From Atherix ibis (Eukaryota > Arthropoda > Insecta > Diptera > Athericidae), in NCBI GenBank assembly GCA_958298945.1, contig OY282606.1:52837920-52901919 (forward strand): a stretch of DNA of 64,000 nt, written 5' to 3'. Positions 1 to 12,408 of this stretch are shown here, piece after piece. The position numbers and the translations under genes are program-made. Within the stretch, counting starts at the first letter, position 1, and each line of letters opens with the position of its first letter. The notes below the pieces were generated by a model. That model searched no databases, was not told the DNA's origin, and saw nothing but the letters and a program-made list of their open reading frames with translations.

Positions 1-248
1 ACTTTATTTTAACATGTGAAAGAAGAAATACCTATTAAATATATTAGGTAACAAATCCATCTTCTTAATGGGGTGCATTTGCACAATAAGAAATATTCCT
101 TAGAATATTCAACATTAGCCCAAAGATGTCTCTAGTAAACTACATCAAGTGTCAAGTGTCAAAATTGTTTTCATATATGTTGCTTACAACTGATAAAAAG
201 ACCGGTATTTGTAATTAAATATTTATTTTCAAACGTTCATGAAGAAAA
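1..248. other. Upstream flank of mms4, no gene seen
   Basis: AT-rich sequence before the first in-frame ATG of mms4. No open reading frame of note and no recognisable repeat. It probably contains the mms4 5'UTR and promoter, but I cannot place a start site. Confidence 0.4.
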
Positions 249-1448
249 ATGCCAAAAAGAATTGATAATATTGAAAGAAAAAATCTACTAGAACAGCAGA
301 GGAGAATAAAACCAGGAGAATGTTTAAAGGTATTATAAGAAATAAATTAAGGAAGGATTAAGTTTTATGTCCACATAAAAAAATAAATATCGGTTAATAA
401 AATTTCATTCATTAAAATAGTACATCCGAGTTCAGATCGATCCAGAATTCTTATGCGGAGCGCCTGGCTCACAGATTTTAGATAAATTAGTTGCACTTGG
501 AGTGAAGTTCGACATAAATCCACAAAAACATCCGAGAACCATTTTATGGGAAAGGTCGGAACTACAAAATTTGATGGCTGTGAAAGATACTGTGTGTATG
601 TTCGTTTTTTTTTATTACTTCGATTAAGCGTTATTATTACTTTTTAGCTAGCCATGACGGAAAAACACAATTTAGAAGATTATGTTATTTATTTTATGCT
701 CGGAGAAGATTTCGTTACAGCTATAATAAGTCAAACACTGCACAGCCAAATAAAGAAACTGACGAGCTTATACAACAAGAAGAGCCTGACATTATTAATA
801 TTTGGTTTGAAAAAATATTGTAAATCGAATCCAAACGTAATTTCGCGCGGAGCGTTGGAGAAATCATTTACAGAACTGCAAGTATTCTATAACTGTAACC
901 ACAGGCTACAAGAAAATGCTGAAGATATAGCTAATTCCATATGTCAATATACAAAGGCTATAGCAGAAATACCTTTTAAGTATATATTCGTAGAAATAAT
1001 TTCAATTAAAATTAATTTTATAAATAAATAATTTCGTCAGAAAACAACTATCGGAAAAATATGCAGAAGCAAATTGCTTTGTATTAAATGACAATAGAGA
1101 CTGTGTTCGTATTGAAGGAGCAGCGGGTCTATCTCGACTATGGCAACAACACCTAACTAGAATACCTTTAGTAACATTAGATACTGCAGAGGCTATTATA
1201 AATGAATTTCCCAATCCAAGTACATTGTTCGATGTAAGCTACAAAGTATTTGTACAGAGCTTCGTAATTTTAGAATTTGATTTTCGCAGGCTTATAAAAC
1301 TAACTCAGAAAACGGTAATAATATTTTGGCTGACTTGAAAATTCGCCGGGCAGGTGGGCCCCTAAACTCTGCGAGACGCATTGGACCAGAGCTTAGTCGA
1401 AAAATTCACACACTGTACACAAGCTTAAATCCAAATGAAAAAATTTAA
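249..1448 (+). CDS. mms4: EME1/Mms4 crossover-junction endonuclease subunit
   Basis: Exons 249-329, 421-595, 652-979, 1041-1233 and 1290-1448 join in phase to 311 aa. The family is the non-catalytic partner of MUS81; the nuclear heterodimer cuts branched DNA such as replication forks and recombination intermediates. The middle (FMLGEDFVTAI and following) fits the ERCC4-like nuclease fold. The C-terminus (RRAGGPLNSARRIGPELSRK) fits the tandem helix-hairpin-helix tail of EME1. The protein is short against vertebrate EME1 because the disordered N-terminus is reduced; a further upstream exon cannot be excluded. The start ATG at 249 is the one that stays in phase with exon 2. Exon 3 has two possible acceptors 4 bp apart (AG at 646-647 and 650-651); only the second keeps the frame. 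It converges on Rrp6, with 72 bp between the stop codons. Confidence 0.88.
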
Positions 1449-1477
1449 AAATTAACATTATTTATTTACCTACTTTC

Positions 1478-1493
1478 TTTATTATACAATAAA
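1478..1493. terminator. Convergent poly(A) signals of mms4 and Rrp6
   Basis: AATAAA on the plus strand at 1488-1493 follows the mms4 stop (1448). TTTATT at 1478-1483 reads AATAAA on the minus strand and follows the Rrp6 stop (1521). Since cleavage falls 10-30 bp beyond each signal, the two transcripts should overlap tail to tail, and the mms4 transcript should reach into the Rrp6 coding end. The hexamers are seen directly; their use is inferred. Confidence 0.6.
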
Positions 1494-1520
1494 AATTAAA
1501 AATATTTCACGTACATTGAA

Positions 1521-4500
1521 TTATTTCTTATTTCCTTTCTTATTATTAAATGTTAGAATTTTTTGCAATTTTTTATCATTCATTTTATTTCGATTCTGAA
1601 AACAAACAAAAATGTTAAGTTGACTAAGCTAACAAAATATTTATAAATTAAAGAGACAGTATTTACCTTAGGATTAAAACTCGTTTTAATTTCAAATCCT
1701 TTAACTTTCCCTTTTTGGGAACCACCTTCAAATTTCTTATAGTCTACTTTAGAATAATCGAAATTCACAGGTTTATTAGAAGCTTGTGCTGTTTTGTTTT
1801 TCGATTTATACTTGAATTTACGTTTCTTTTTCGATAATTCATTTATTGATTTAGTTGAATTTGATGTTGCAGGGTTTATATTTTTTTCTGTAACATCTAA
1901 TTTTTGCGCAGTGCTTGATTTATTATTAGATTCAAGAGTTTTTATCTTAGGATTAAAACATATTTCGTCTTCTTCTGGTTCGGGTTTCATTTTTTTCAAA
2001 TCTATCTGTTCAGGTGATCCGACATCGTCAGGTTTCCGTTTTTTCGTATCAACATCAGCGGATTCAGAATTGATTTCAATTTCTTCTGTTTCATCGTTCT
2101 ATTAAATTACTTGTATGTAATAAAAATAAGTAATAAGAGTGAATTTTTATTTACCACATCTGAATTGGTATTATCAACTGGTTCTTGTTTTATAATTGCA
2201 GCTAATTTCTCTCGCTCAGCATACGGGACTACTGCTTTATACCTCTCATACGGAGTAGCCAAATTAATTTTATATAAATGCAAAAGCCTTCTCTCTTCAT
2301 ACTTCTATAATAATAATAAATCAGATATAGAGTAAACTTTGGTTAATATATTGAAATAGTCCTTTTGTTACCTTATCTACAGTTGACGTTTCAAAAACAT
2401 TTAGACATGGTATGGCCATTTTGACTTTTCGGAAAACATTTTCATATTCACTATTATTTAACAACGTTGGTAAATCGTCACGAAAATCGGGCATGTGGGT
2501 TAAATCATGAGGACAATGTAGGCCGCTATTGATGTCTTTTTTTACTGGTACAACTCGGTGAACAATTCGCTCGTCAATAATGGGCTAAAATATACCACAA
2601 TGTAATTAATAAAATAAAAAAATTGAAAAATTTATATATTTTTCAAAAAATAGCATACAGCTATCACGGGCTGTTTCCGAGCCTGCAGGATAATTTGATG
2701 AAGAACATGTAAATTCTGTCGTACTAATGGCGGTATTGGATTGCAGCATGATAAAATTCCTTGCATTTCTCGTGGTAAGCTTTCTGCTATATGCAACATC
2801 ATATGGTTAGGCAAAACATACCCGTAGCTTTCATCCTCTTGCCGTGCGATATGATCGCGCCAATGAAATAGCTCTCTGAGTGCACATAATTGTCTATTGT
2901 CAAAAAACTTTTTGGCTTTTTGATATATATTCATGTAACTATTGTTATTTATTCTTGGCTTAAAATATCGCCTTTTACATATATCTGCACTTAAACTGTA
3001 AACAACTTCTAAAACATGTGTTTTTCCATTGGCTTTATCTATTAATTCATTTTTCAAATAATCGTAAATACAAATTAAAAAGTGTGTATCTTGTCGAGCA
3101 TAATATATGAGCTCATCCGGCAATGGTCTAAAAGTATTGGTTTATTTACTTCTAAATACATATTATTTATTGAATGCATTCATTTACATACCTCATTCGC
3201 CAGTCTGCTAATTGAAAAATTTTATTGGCTTCTACTTTACAAAAGTTTAGTAATAAATACGCTAAAGAGAGGCGTGGATAGTCCAAAAGTTTTGCTGCTT
3301 GATGCGTATCGAACATATTAACAACATATAAAGAAAAGTCTCGCTGGAGCCATTCTATATCATAATCAGCTCCGTGAAAAATTTTCAAAATTTTCGGATT
3401 TGTCAAAACCTCATTCAATACTTGTAACTCTTCACGTAACTTTAATGTATCAATAATATAATCATTTTCCCGTGTTGAAATCTGAATAAGACATGTTATG
3501 CCTTGAAACGTGCGATATGAATGGTTTTCTAAATCGATTGCCAATTCAGATTTAGATTTTAAGTCTTCTAACATCGTATTTAATTTTTGTTCATTATCGA
3601 CGTAAGTAAATTGAGTTTTCTCTATACTTTTCGGTCGAATGGGGTCAGTTTTCACTAACTGATTTTTTGGTACACGAAATAATGTTAATTCATACTCGTA
3701 TGGGTGCAAATAACTTTTTAATTAAGAAGAAAACTAAATATTTATTAATCAATATATATGAGTAAAAATAATTTTTACCTTTCAATATTTCCGTCATCTC
3801 CATACTCTGGAAGTATGGCTAAAGGCTTTAAAGAATTCGGTTTGTCCTTGATTTGGGGCTCAAATGGATTATTTTTATTATTATCAACAGGAGTTTTGAA
3901 ACTAGTTTGCGGTCGTACTATATTTTTTGCTGTAAGCAGCCTGTCAATTTGGTTGTTTTTTTTTTAATTAATATATAACCAAATATTTCAAGTAAAGTAA
4001 TACCTGGCAATTGTTTGACGACTTTCGAGTGTGTTATTTTGACTGCTCCTATTCCAAGATTCTTTTGATTTTGTCTCCGACAAAGCACTAGGAGTAAAGA
4101 TTGTCTCCACTAAAATTGTTTCTGCCCGCTTCTTCAAGCCAGCTATTTCATCTAAATTGGAATTGATTCTTTCAAGCATAACATCATTACATTCAAGTAG
4201 CAGTTCAAATTTCTCATCTTCGATTCTCCTATATTTTCAACAAATAGATTATATATTATTTTTTCTGTTACTAGCTATTTCAATATTTGTTCATTTAACC
4301 TTTCAATATTTCCTTTAATATTCTGATTTATCAAAACATTAGACACCATATCTAAAATATTCTGTTTGTGTAAATCTACGACTTTATTGAACGTCGGATA
4401 CGCACAATATAGCGTACGCGAAGCTCCAGATGGAAATGAAATAACACTTTGTATAGCGTCTTTAATCAATTTCAAACCGTGCTGTAAAAGAAATTATTCA

Positions 4501-4648
4501 AATTTGTATATAAACGGAACACAAACTATTTTCGTATTAAAATTATGATATTAACATCTGAATATTGGTCAATGGAAGCAAAAGACCCTATTTTAATTTT
4601 ATTGGCCTCAACATCTCCAAATGTTGTATTAGTATCTCCATCCTCCAT
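1521..4648 (-). CDS. Rrp6: Exosome component 10 / Rrp6 3'-5' exoribonuclease
   Basis: Ten exons on the minus strand: 4648-4556, 4481-4300, 4228-4004, 3940-3779, 3713-3192, 3127-2659, 2584-2372, 2304-2155, 2098-1667, 1595-1521, giving 840 aa, close to the usual length. It is the nuclear exosome's distributive DEDD-Y nuclease, used in rRNA, snoRNA and unstable RNA processing. The N-terminal part (about residues 32-120) fits the PMC2NT domain that binds the Rrp47/C1D cofactor. The exonuclease domain has D281 and E283 (AIDLENHS), D337 (FHGADYDIEWLQ) and Y404/D408 (YYARQDTHFL), so the catalytic set looks intact. An HRDC-like region follows (RELFHWRDHIARQEDESYGY), and the C-terminus is basic and lysine-rich, suiting nuclear targeting and RNA binding. 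The exon 6 donor could be 2667 or 2658; both keep the frame and differ by three residues. Confidence 0.95.
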
Positions 4649-7420
4649 TGTATTATTTCAAATATGTTTAAATACTTTAAATTATTAATTTCACCACTTT
4701 TAGTCAAATATTAATTTAAGCTGTTGAATTTATGTTTACATCTTAGATTAAAGAATAGCACTCTGAAAATAGGGTTATGCATTTTTTGAAGCATGTATAG
4801 AGTTTTTGACAACTTCTCTATATGTTTGTTGTTTCTAATAGATGTCGCTCACAATTATTCTCATTTAATAAAATTGAATAGATTTTCAAACGCGATGCAT
4901 TAAAATTTATTATAGAATGTTTAGAATTTACATATATAACTAAAAATATCTGTAAATAATTGAATTGCAATTTAAACTGTGCATATTAACATTAATAATA
5001 ACTTTTTATGCAAACATAAGGACATAAAAATATAATAAATAAACTAATATGTAAATTTTTACTTATGATTTCTGTTATATTCAAATTAAAAAAAAGTTGA
5101 ATCTTAAAGAGAAAATTAACCTATTTTATAATTGTTTGGTTGATAGCCACTGTTAAATTTAGAGGAGCTTATCAAGTTTAAAAGCTTATCAAGTTTTTAT
5201 AGCAACGATTTTCCCAATTCTTCTTTGTGTACTGCCATCTATATTTGAATAGTCTAAATTCCAATTCGTATGACGGCGTAGTTAAGTTTATTTGGTTTAT
5301 GTTTACCAACTAATTTTATTTTTTACTCCGGAAATTGAATTTCCCTGCCCCCCTTTGGATTAAAAACTATAAAACTATTCCCTCCCACACACATTTGTAT
5401 TGTTTTTCAGAAAAAACACCTTTAATTACGGATTTTGAAAAAACTCCGTCATTGTTGTAAGCAGGAAGTAGCGGACAGGTGCATTAAACTGCATTATTTT
5501 GCTGCACCTGTCTGTCTGTCTGTAGCACAGTTACAATTGGTCTGTCTGTATTTGAATTGTGTGAATAGAAATTCTGAATTTTGATTTCCGAGAATTCGAA
5601 TTATTTTTTAGATAAATTAAATAGTTAATTAATTAACTAGTTTTACAAATTTATAACAGCTTATAATTTTTGTTTAAACATTCTATTATTAATATAAATT
5701 TTGTTAAATTCTTCAAGATTTTTCATTAATAAAGAATTTTTATTTTGTTGTATTATTATTTGTGGCAAGTAAATAATTTACTCAGCGAAACCAAATATTA
5801 ATAATTTTAATTAAAAATATGATTGAATTATTTAAAGTATACTGGATTTAATATAACATAGTTTTGAGTGTTATTTATTTAGTTATAATAAAAATTTGGG
5901 GGAACATTTACTTCTTATAAAAAATGAAGCTCCAACGAATATTGTCCTTGTAAAAATATTCAAACACGAATAGAAAAAACTATTTTTGAACTTTATTGTC
6001 AATAATTTTACGTATACTTTTTCTATGCCCGTATGTCATTTGTTATGGACACAATCTGTGAAATCGAAACAAATAAATTGGCAAAATAAATCAAAATATC
6101 TCTTCAGATATTCTTAGCACGGTTCTTCTTTGAGAATCCCCCCCAAATACATTGTTTATATATGACTAAAAATACTCCGTTATAGACGGTAATCTCATTT
6201 GTAATTAAATATATATCCCTAAAAGATAAAAGGCACATTCGAACCTACAAAAACTAATTTTTAAAAATAGTATTACAAAATATATCTAATATTTAACAAA
6301 AATATTATATTATATTAAATTTATGGTAAAAACTGATTAACAAAATAAAAATTTATATTAGTTTTTTCGATAAGCTCAAATATATTTATTGCATTGGTAA
6401 TTTAATTTTATTATTATACCGATAATTTTTCGTTTATTTATTTTGATAGAAAAAACTTGAATAAACTAAATTATATATGTCGGTAGAAATATTTTAATAC
6501 AATTTACTTTTTGATGTTGCGCATTATTCAATGATAGTTTTTCAAGTTCAAATGACCACAAAAAGAACAAATTTAGGAGATTTTTCTAGATATCTAAAAT
6601 AATCGATATTATTTGGTTACAGTTGTAGTAGGGTATTACAATTGCGTCTTTGGATTTCTGCCATTAAAAATTCACAAACCTTTGTTTCTATAAAAGAAAG
6701 GAAGTATACATATTTAATTATTGTTTATTTCTGCAATTATAATATATTTATACTGGTGTTCATAAGATAAATAGCTTTCCAATCAATATAATTTATAAAA
6801 TGCTTGGCACTATACTAAAATCAGCATTTTTTTAAAAGAAAAAATTTGCATGTTTTTATCAGCGTACACCATATAGAGCTTCTAATTTAATTCGATTGAA
6901 TTCGATTTACATAGTGTTGTGAAGATAAGCTTCTGACCAATATTATTATACCCAATTTCATTATCACATCAATAATTAATCATATTAAAATGCACCTGAA
7001 ATTATTAACAAATTCTTATCTTTATAATGCTTTATAAATACCAAGAAAGATATTACTATATCTAACTTACATATATTTATCTACTACTATACAAATGCGA
7101 CTCTTATGGATTATCGTAAATAATTTTTTTGATATAAAACCGATGCATTGCTTTACTCTATCACATTTATACGCAGACTTCCAGAAAAAATACATCTTTT
7201 CTAGTTTCGAAACAATTTAACTTCAATTTAAATCAAAAATTCCAATGAGGTAATAAAAGATTTATATACGCTATGTTTATTTATTTATTAATTACTTTAT
7301 TTCTTTCATTATATTCCAACGTAAACACATCACTACCTAGCATTATATTTAAAGAGAAAAATTTGCTAGGTTAAGAACCTCGTTCGCTAAACGACTATTA
7401 ATATTATTATCGGCAGATGT
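4649..7420. other. Intergenic, AT-rich; Rrp6 promoter side
   Basis: No gene seen. The left part must carry the Rrp6 promoter and the right end the NDUFA4 3'UTR. A small GC-richer patch near 5.47-5.53 kb has a 10-bp inverted repeat (GACAGGTGCA at 5474-5483 and its complement at 5503-5512) running into a short (CTGT)n run. The rest is low-complexity A/T. Confidence 0.5.
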
Positions 7421-7841
7421 CTAATATTTAGGTGCTGGGCTTTCAATCTTGGAATAATCCCTAATTGGCGAATAGAACTGCAAAAATACAACACATTTAA
7501 GGTCTATTTTCTATTCTTAGATTTCTTATAGTTACTTTGTATTGCTTATCCTTATATTCTTGCCAAGGTTCTGGATTTGTTGTCCTATTCCATGTAACAT
7601 CTGGATTCCTAGTAGCCAAACGCAACATATAATAACCAGCCCCAGCCATTCCAATTGCTGTACATACGTACAGTGGGATAAGCTAAAAAAAATTCCAGTT
7701 TAGTATATTGAATATTATTGTTATGTAAGAAATCCTGACATGCCAATACTACAGTAAAACATATTTTTATAAATTTCATTTATTATTTCTACATACAGCT
7801 GGGTGCTTTTTCAAGCTGTTTAATCCCATTCCTTGCATCAT
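7421..7841 (-). CDS. NDUFA4: NDUFA4 (cytochrome c oxidase-associated MLRQ subunit)
   Basis: Exons 7841-7797, 7682-7536 and 7477-7421 join to 82 aa, matching the family's usual 80-85 residues. The protein starts MMQGMGLNSLKKHPA, has a single membrane helix (LIPLYVCTAIGMAGAGYYML), and then the family's conserved tail (TRNPDVTWNR, NPEPWQEY, FYSPIRDYSK). It is a small inner-mitochondrial-membrane protein first assigned to complex I and now counted as a complex IV subunit. The ATG at 7841 has a favourable AAAATG context, and a second ATG follows immediately. Each intron is short (about 58 and 114 bp) with GT..AG ends. Exons of this size are easily missed by ORF scanning. Confidence 0.93.
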
Positions 7842-8709
7842 TTTGGTGAAATTTCTTTTTAAATAAACTTCTTATACAAAATCTCGAAGCAACTTTGCGA
7901 TTTAACAATTTTCGCTCTACTTTGACTGATTTGTCGATGAAAACTCAGATAACAACTACCTTAGTCAAAACAGTACATTTTATACACTTAGGCATTTCAG
8001 GGTTGTATATATGAATTAAGTAAAAAACATTTCAGTTTCTTTCAAACTGTTATACTGATTATTTATTATACAAACAATTGAACATATTGTAATTTCTTAA
8101 TTTGAATATATTATTTTCTGAATAATATATTCAAATTTACATTAAAATTTTAGCGTTTTGTGTCTCATTAAAATATCGCTGTCAATTTTATTTCTTCGAA
8201 TTTTATAAGATTATGATAGTTTTATAGAATTTCTAAACAAATTTATAAACTATCTGAAATGTATTTAATATATTATAAAAGTAATGATTCCATTATAACA
8301 TTATGATATACAATATATAGATAATTTTGATTATTATAAAGACAATTTTCTTAGTTTTATATTTTGACTATGCTAAAAATAGACTAAGTAAGTTTAATTC
8401 AAAATATTCTCTTTGAGATTAAAATTTTATTCCCATTTGAAATCAATTCCTAAAAATATCCTCAATTCATGAAAATAAAATAATATCAAACATATTATAT
8501 ATACAATAGAAAATCTTAGAACGATACATAATTTTTTCATACAAAAACCTAATATGTTCACTAAACTACTCTAATTAGCAGTATACATAATTTGTAATAA
8601 ACTTTTAAGATTCCATCCAACTACGCGAGTCACATTTATGTAATATAATTACTTTTATATAATATAAATTGAAAATATTTTCAGTTGGACACTTTCTTTG
8701 AACAAAACC
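7842..8709. other. Intergenic between Naxe and NDUFA4, no gene seen
   Basis: About 870 bp of A/T-rich sequence holding the NDUFA4 promoter/5'UTR and the Naxe 3'UTR, both on the minus strand. No conserved ORF or repeat seen. Confidence 0.4.
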
Positions 8710-9658
8710 TTATATTTTTACACAAACATCTATTCCAGGATATTCTGGTAAATTCAATTGATACTTTTCCTCCAAAGATTTGGGAACAAATCGACCACCT
8801 AAATAGTGATGAGTGCCGTTAAATTGTTTAGCACACATTTTTGGAGCTGTTAAGGATATTAACATATCTGGTTGCATAGCTTCTTTACCAGGGCCTTTTT
8901 CCACGTCCCATCCACTAGGAATGTCAATACTAAAAAAAATATAATCAATCATTTTATAATCACTAAATTATAAAGAAGATAATTATTCTACCTGACAACT
9001 GGAACCTTTGCTGCTTTTATCATTTGTATCATGGGAATATAGTTTTCCCTAACAGGTGGTTTAAAATTGAAACCAAACACAGCATCTACAACCAAATTGT
9101 AGGCTTGTTTCACTTGGTCTGCATTCGGGCAACTTTCAACAAATCGTATACCCATCTTTAAACACTGACTCGTTAAATTTTTAAATAATGTATTTTCCGG
9201 TATTTTCGGATAGTAAATTACAGGTTTATAATTTAGTAACGATAAATGCCGAGCGCAGACAAGTCCATCACCACCATTATTGCCAGGACCACAACATATT
9301 AAAATTTTTCTATAACTGTAATGAAACATCGAGCAATATTTTTTTGAAAATAATCTGAGAAAATAGTAATGTATATTTACTTTTCGACAGGGTAACTTTT
9401 AGCGATTGCATGGCAACAACTGAGACCGGCCAATTCCATAAGCTGGTCTACACTGAATTTATATTCATTAAAAAGTTCTTGATCAATGTCGATTGCTTCT
9501 TTTTGATTCAAATATTTCATATTGCTTATACTTGTTCTAGCTTGTCTATTATGAATATGGAACACCTAAAAAAAAAACCAAAAACTTCCATTAGTTAGGG
9601 TTTATATGAAGACATTGCGTCTACAAACCTGACGTGATATTTTAAGGAGTTTACGCAT
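8710..9658 (-). CDS. Naxe: NAD(P)H-hydrate epimerase (NAXE/AIBP)
   Basis: Exons 9658-9629, 9565-9381, 9315-8992 and 8929-8710 join to 252 aa. The enzyme interconverts the R and S forms of damaged NAD(P)H hydrate so the S-specific dehydratase can restore NAD(P)H; the animal form is usually mitochondrial or secreted. The YjeF N-terminal domain is complete: [18 protein letters not shown] (residues 79-96), the DAVFGFNF stretch, [21 protein letters not shown], and YHLGG-type [10 protein letters not shown] near the end. Exon 1 ([10 protein letters not shown]) and the start of exon 2 are basic and free of acid residues, as for a mitochondrial presequence. Start and first intron are inferred from phase and Kozak context; the rest is secure. 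Confidence 0.94.
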
Positions 9659-11678
9659 TACAAGATAGACAAACAATCTATTCTGATATATATTGAAGAT
9701 GATATTTTGAAATAAACCTTTTATTTTTTATAATAAAAACAAAAATAAAATAATTCAACCCACTAAATCAATGACAGCTACCAAACAAACAACAAAAGTA
9801 CATACACAAAACTGTCAATAGTAGCTACCGGCCATACTCAAATTATTTATGCACATACTTATCTACGTCCTACCTCACCACCTATGTGTCGATAAAAATA
9901 TATTTTTATATATGCACATATGCTCAATTGTACAATATTTTACAATAATTTTTGATTTTTTTCCCCAATTTCGGAATTTAATTTTAAAATTAAATATAAA
10001 AATCTCTCTCTTCCCCTTTTACATTGATTTTTTTTTTGATTGCGTATAAAATTTTTAACTACATTCTACATTAAATTTTGTACTATTTTTATACATTTAA
10101 TTTTTCATACTATGTTTATGGATTCAGTTTTATAAATATTTACTTTAGGCATTTGTTACATCCTTTCAATTATTGATGAGGTGCTGTATTTAAAACTATT
10201 TCTGTATGCATACATATAATTCATATTTATACTTGTAGTTATTGAATTGTTTATATAGTGTGCTTTTAAACTTTCTAAAAAAATACGCAGTAATAAAACC
10301 AAAAATTTATTATCAGAAACTCAAAAAAAATATAAAAACTATAATAGAAAAAATAGTTTTGTAATTATAAAATAGCTACCCGTTCATAACTACATAGTAA
10401 TAGCATATTCTGTTATTACACACTCGTAGTTATTCTTCTTCAAGGTGAGAGACCTATTCATATTAAAACAAATCTCTTCTGTAAAAAATTAAATATTTGT
10501 CGTATTCTTTTTCTTATTTAAAAAGACAAACAAATCTGCAAGTTTCCTGCACAAAACACAAAAAATATTTGAAAAACATTTATTCTTTAAACGATATTTT
10601 TTTAAATAAAATTAAAAGAATCTTCTCATGCGACATGGATAAATTTAAAAGAAATACCTACCTACAGTCATGTGTATATACATATATATGTATTTACGAA
10701 TATTAAATAAAATTTGCATGGAAATTTATCTGCTATTGAATGATCATTCGTATTGTATTTCATAGCTTTGAAAATGATTTGAAAAGGTTTCCTTCAACCG
10801 CATCCGAATTTCAACAGGGGTGGTAGAACATTACCAAATTATTATAAATGTTAGATAATATAATTCATCATAAAAAATTACAATAATATTAAAAATTCAA
10901 AAGAGTTAATAAATATAAAAATATAGAAATGAAAAGTTTAAAATTTTCAATATTTTAACAAAAATAAATTGCAATAATTTTATTTTATTTATAGAATTAA
11001 TTTATACGTGTAAGTTAAATTATAATAATTTCATATGATTTTATTTAATAAAAAGAATTGAATATTCTCATAAAATTCTTAAAATAATTCTTGTAACATT
11101 TGAAGTTAATTTACTGTTACATTAATTTTGATAAATAAAAGATAGAATTTAAAAAAAAAAACTTACAGAAAAATAATGATACCGAATTATTTGAAATAGA
11201 TATATCTTAAAAATAGTTTATATATTAAAGATTCATTAATCTTTAATATATAATTTTAAAAAAATTCCCAAAACATTGGGAACGGCGCAAATCAATTATT
11301 TTGGATTATTATGAATTTTGTTTTAAAAATTCGCTTTAGATTTGAAGAACTGTTATCTAATTAATACCAGTTTTAGCAAATAGATAAATAAAAAAACAAA
11401 TGTAGTTTGTCTTATATTTATATTCACTTATGTATTAAAAATTTCAATTATTCAATATAAAATGCTAAAAGAGGCAGTATAATTTAGCTTTTTATTTCGG
11501 ATTGTCCTTTAATGGAGTTACAATTTATTTTCATAAAAAAAAAACGAAATTTTTTTTTACCAAAATTCGTTTATGTAATTACATAAAGATTGCGGCAATT
11601 ATTAATATTTGAAAAAAAAATTAATCGTTAAGTACTGCAATAACATATACATTTAAAAAACGATACTAATATTAAAGT
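9659..11678. other. Intergenic, AT-rich, no gene seen
   Basis: Two kilobases of A/T-rich sequence upstream of Naxe. The open frames present are low-complexity (Phe, Ile, Lys, Asn rich) and resemble no protein. No repeat larger than simple A/T tracts was noticed. Confidence 0.45.
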
Positions 11679-11939
11679 TTAAAAAAAAAAACTGGCGAAC
11701 GAAATAAACTGTTTGTCGCCACTGTTACAGCACGTAATAAAGGTGACACACAAAACTCCACCCGTTCCATAGAGCAATGTCATGGCCATGTGTTTGTGAT
11801 TGCACTTGTATGCCAATGCCGGCATAAGCCTATGTATATAGCTATTGTTGCCGGGAGGGTGCTGTAAGTTAATATTTTCTATCCACATTCTATAGTCTAT
11901 AAAAGATTGTTGGTAGTCGGCTGGAGTTAAAAATATCAT
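11679..11939 (-). CDS. Possible small ORF, 86 aa, unknown
   Basis: An ATG-started open frame (11939 to 11679) with balanced composition in a patch clearly less AT-rich than its flanks. The product contains HPPGNN, a His/Cys-rich stretch (YKCNHKHMAM) and a weakly hydrophobic segment (LLYGTGGVLCVTFITCC). I recognise no family. It lies head to head with Sccpdh, and a TATA-like box for that gene would fall inside it, so the better composition may reflect promoter sequence. It may equally be a chance frame. Confidence 0.22.
   Translation of the reverse strand: MIFLTPADYQQSFIDYRMWIENINLQHPPGNNSYIHRLMPALAYKCNHKHMAMTLLYGTGGVLCVTFITCCNSGDKQFISFASFFF
11898..11905 (+). promoter_or_regulatory. TATA-like box upstream of Sccpdh
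   Basis: TATAAAAG about 40 bp before a TCATTC initiator-like motif near 11937. A plausible 5'UTR exon would run to a GTAATA donor at 11997, with the acceptor at 12360-12361 (TTCGTTGTAG) and the ATG at 12409. Spacing from TATA to the initiator is longer than ideal, so this is only suggestive. Confidence 0.3.
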
Positions 11940-12408
11940 TCCAGTTAATCATTCGTTAATACGTGCTAGCAATTCCAGATTGTTGGAGCTCTTCTGGTAA
12001 TAAATTTCTATTTTTAGAAATAGTTAATTCTTATATATATATATATATTAATCTAAAATAATTCAGTCCTCTTTAAATATATAGTATATAAATATTAAAA
12101 ACAAATAATTTAAAATTTTTGATTATTTTTTAATAAAGATTTGTGAATAATGGAGAAATACGCTTAAACACTTTGATCTAACGTACTTTGATATATTACG
12201 CATATTTTTCTACTAATTTGTCACATGTAATATTGTGTAATTGCGTTATTTGAAACAGTAACGTAATACAAAAGTGCATACGTAATAAGAAAAGTTTAAA
12301 AAATACGTGCATATTTGCTTCAAATATAATTAATCTTTAAAATTTCTGCCTTTCGTTGTAGATTAATTAATATAGAATCATACTTATTTTGATAAGAAAA
12401 TATTAAAA

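Noticed and set aside
1794..2105. 103-residue plus-strand frame
   Set aside because: It is the antisense shadow of the lysine- and serine-rich Rrp6 C-terminal exon.
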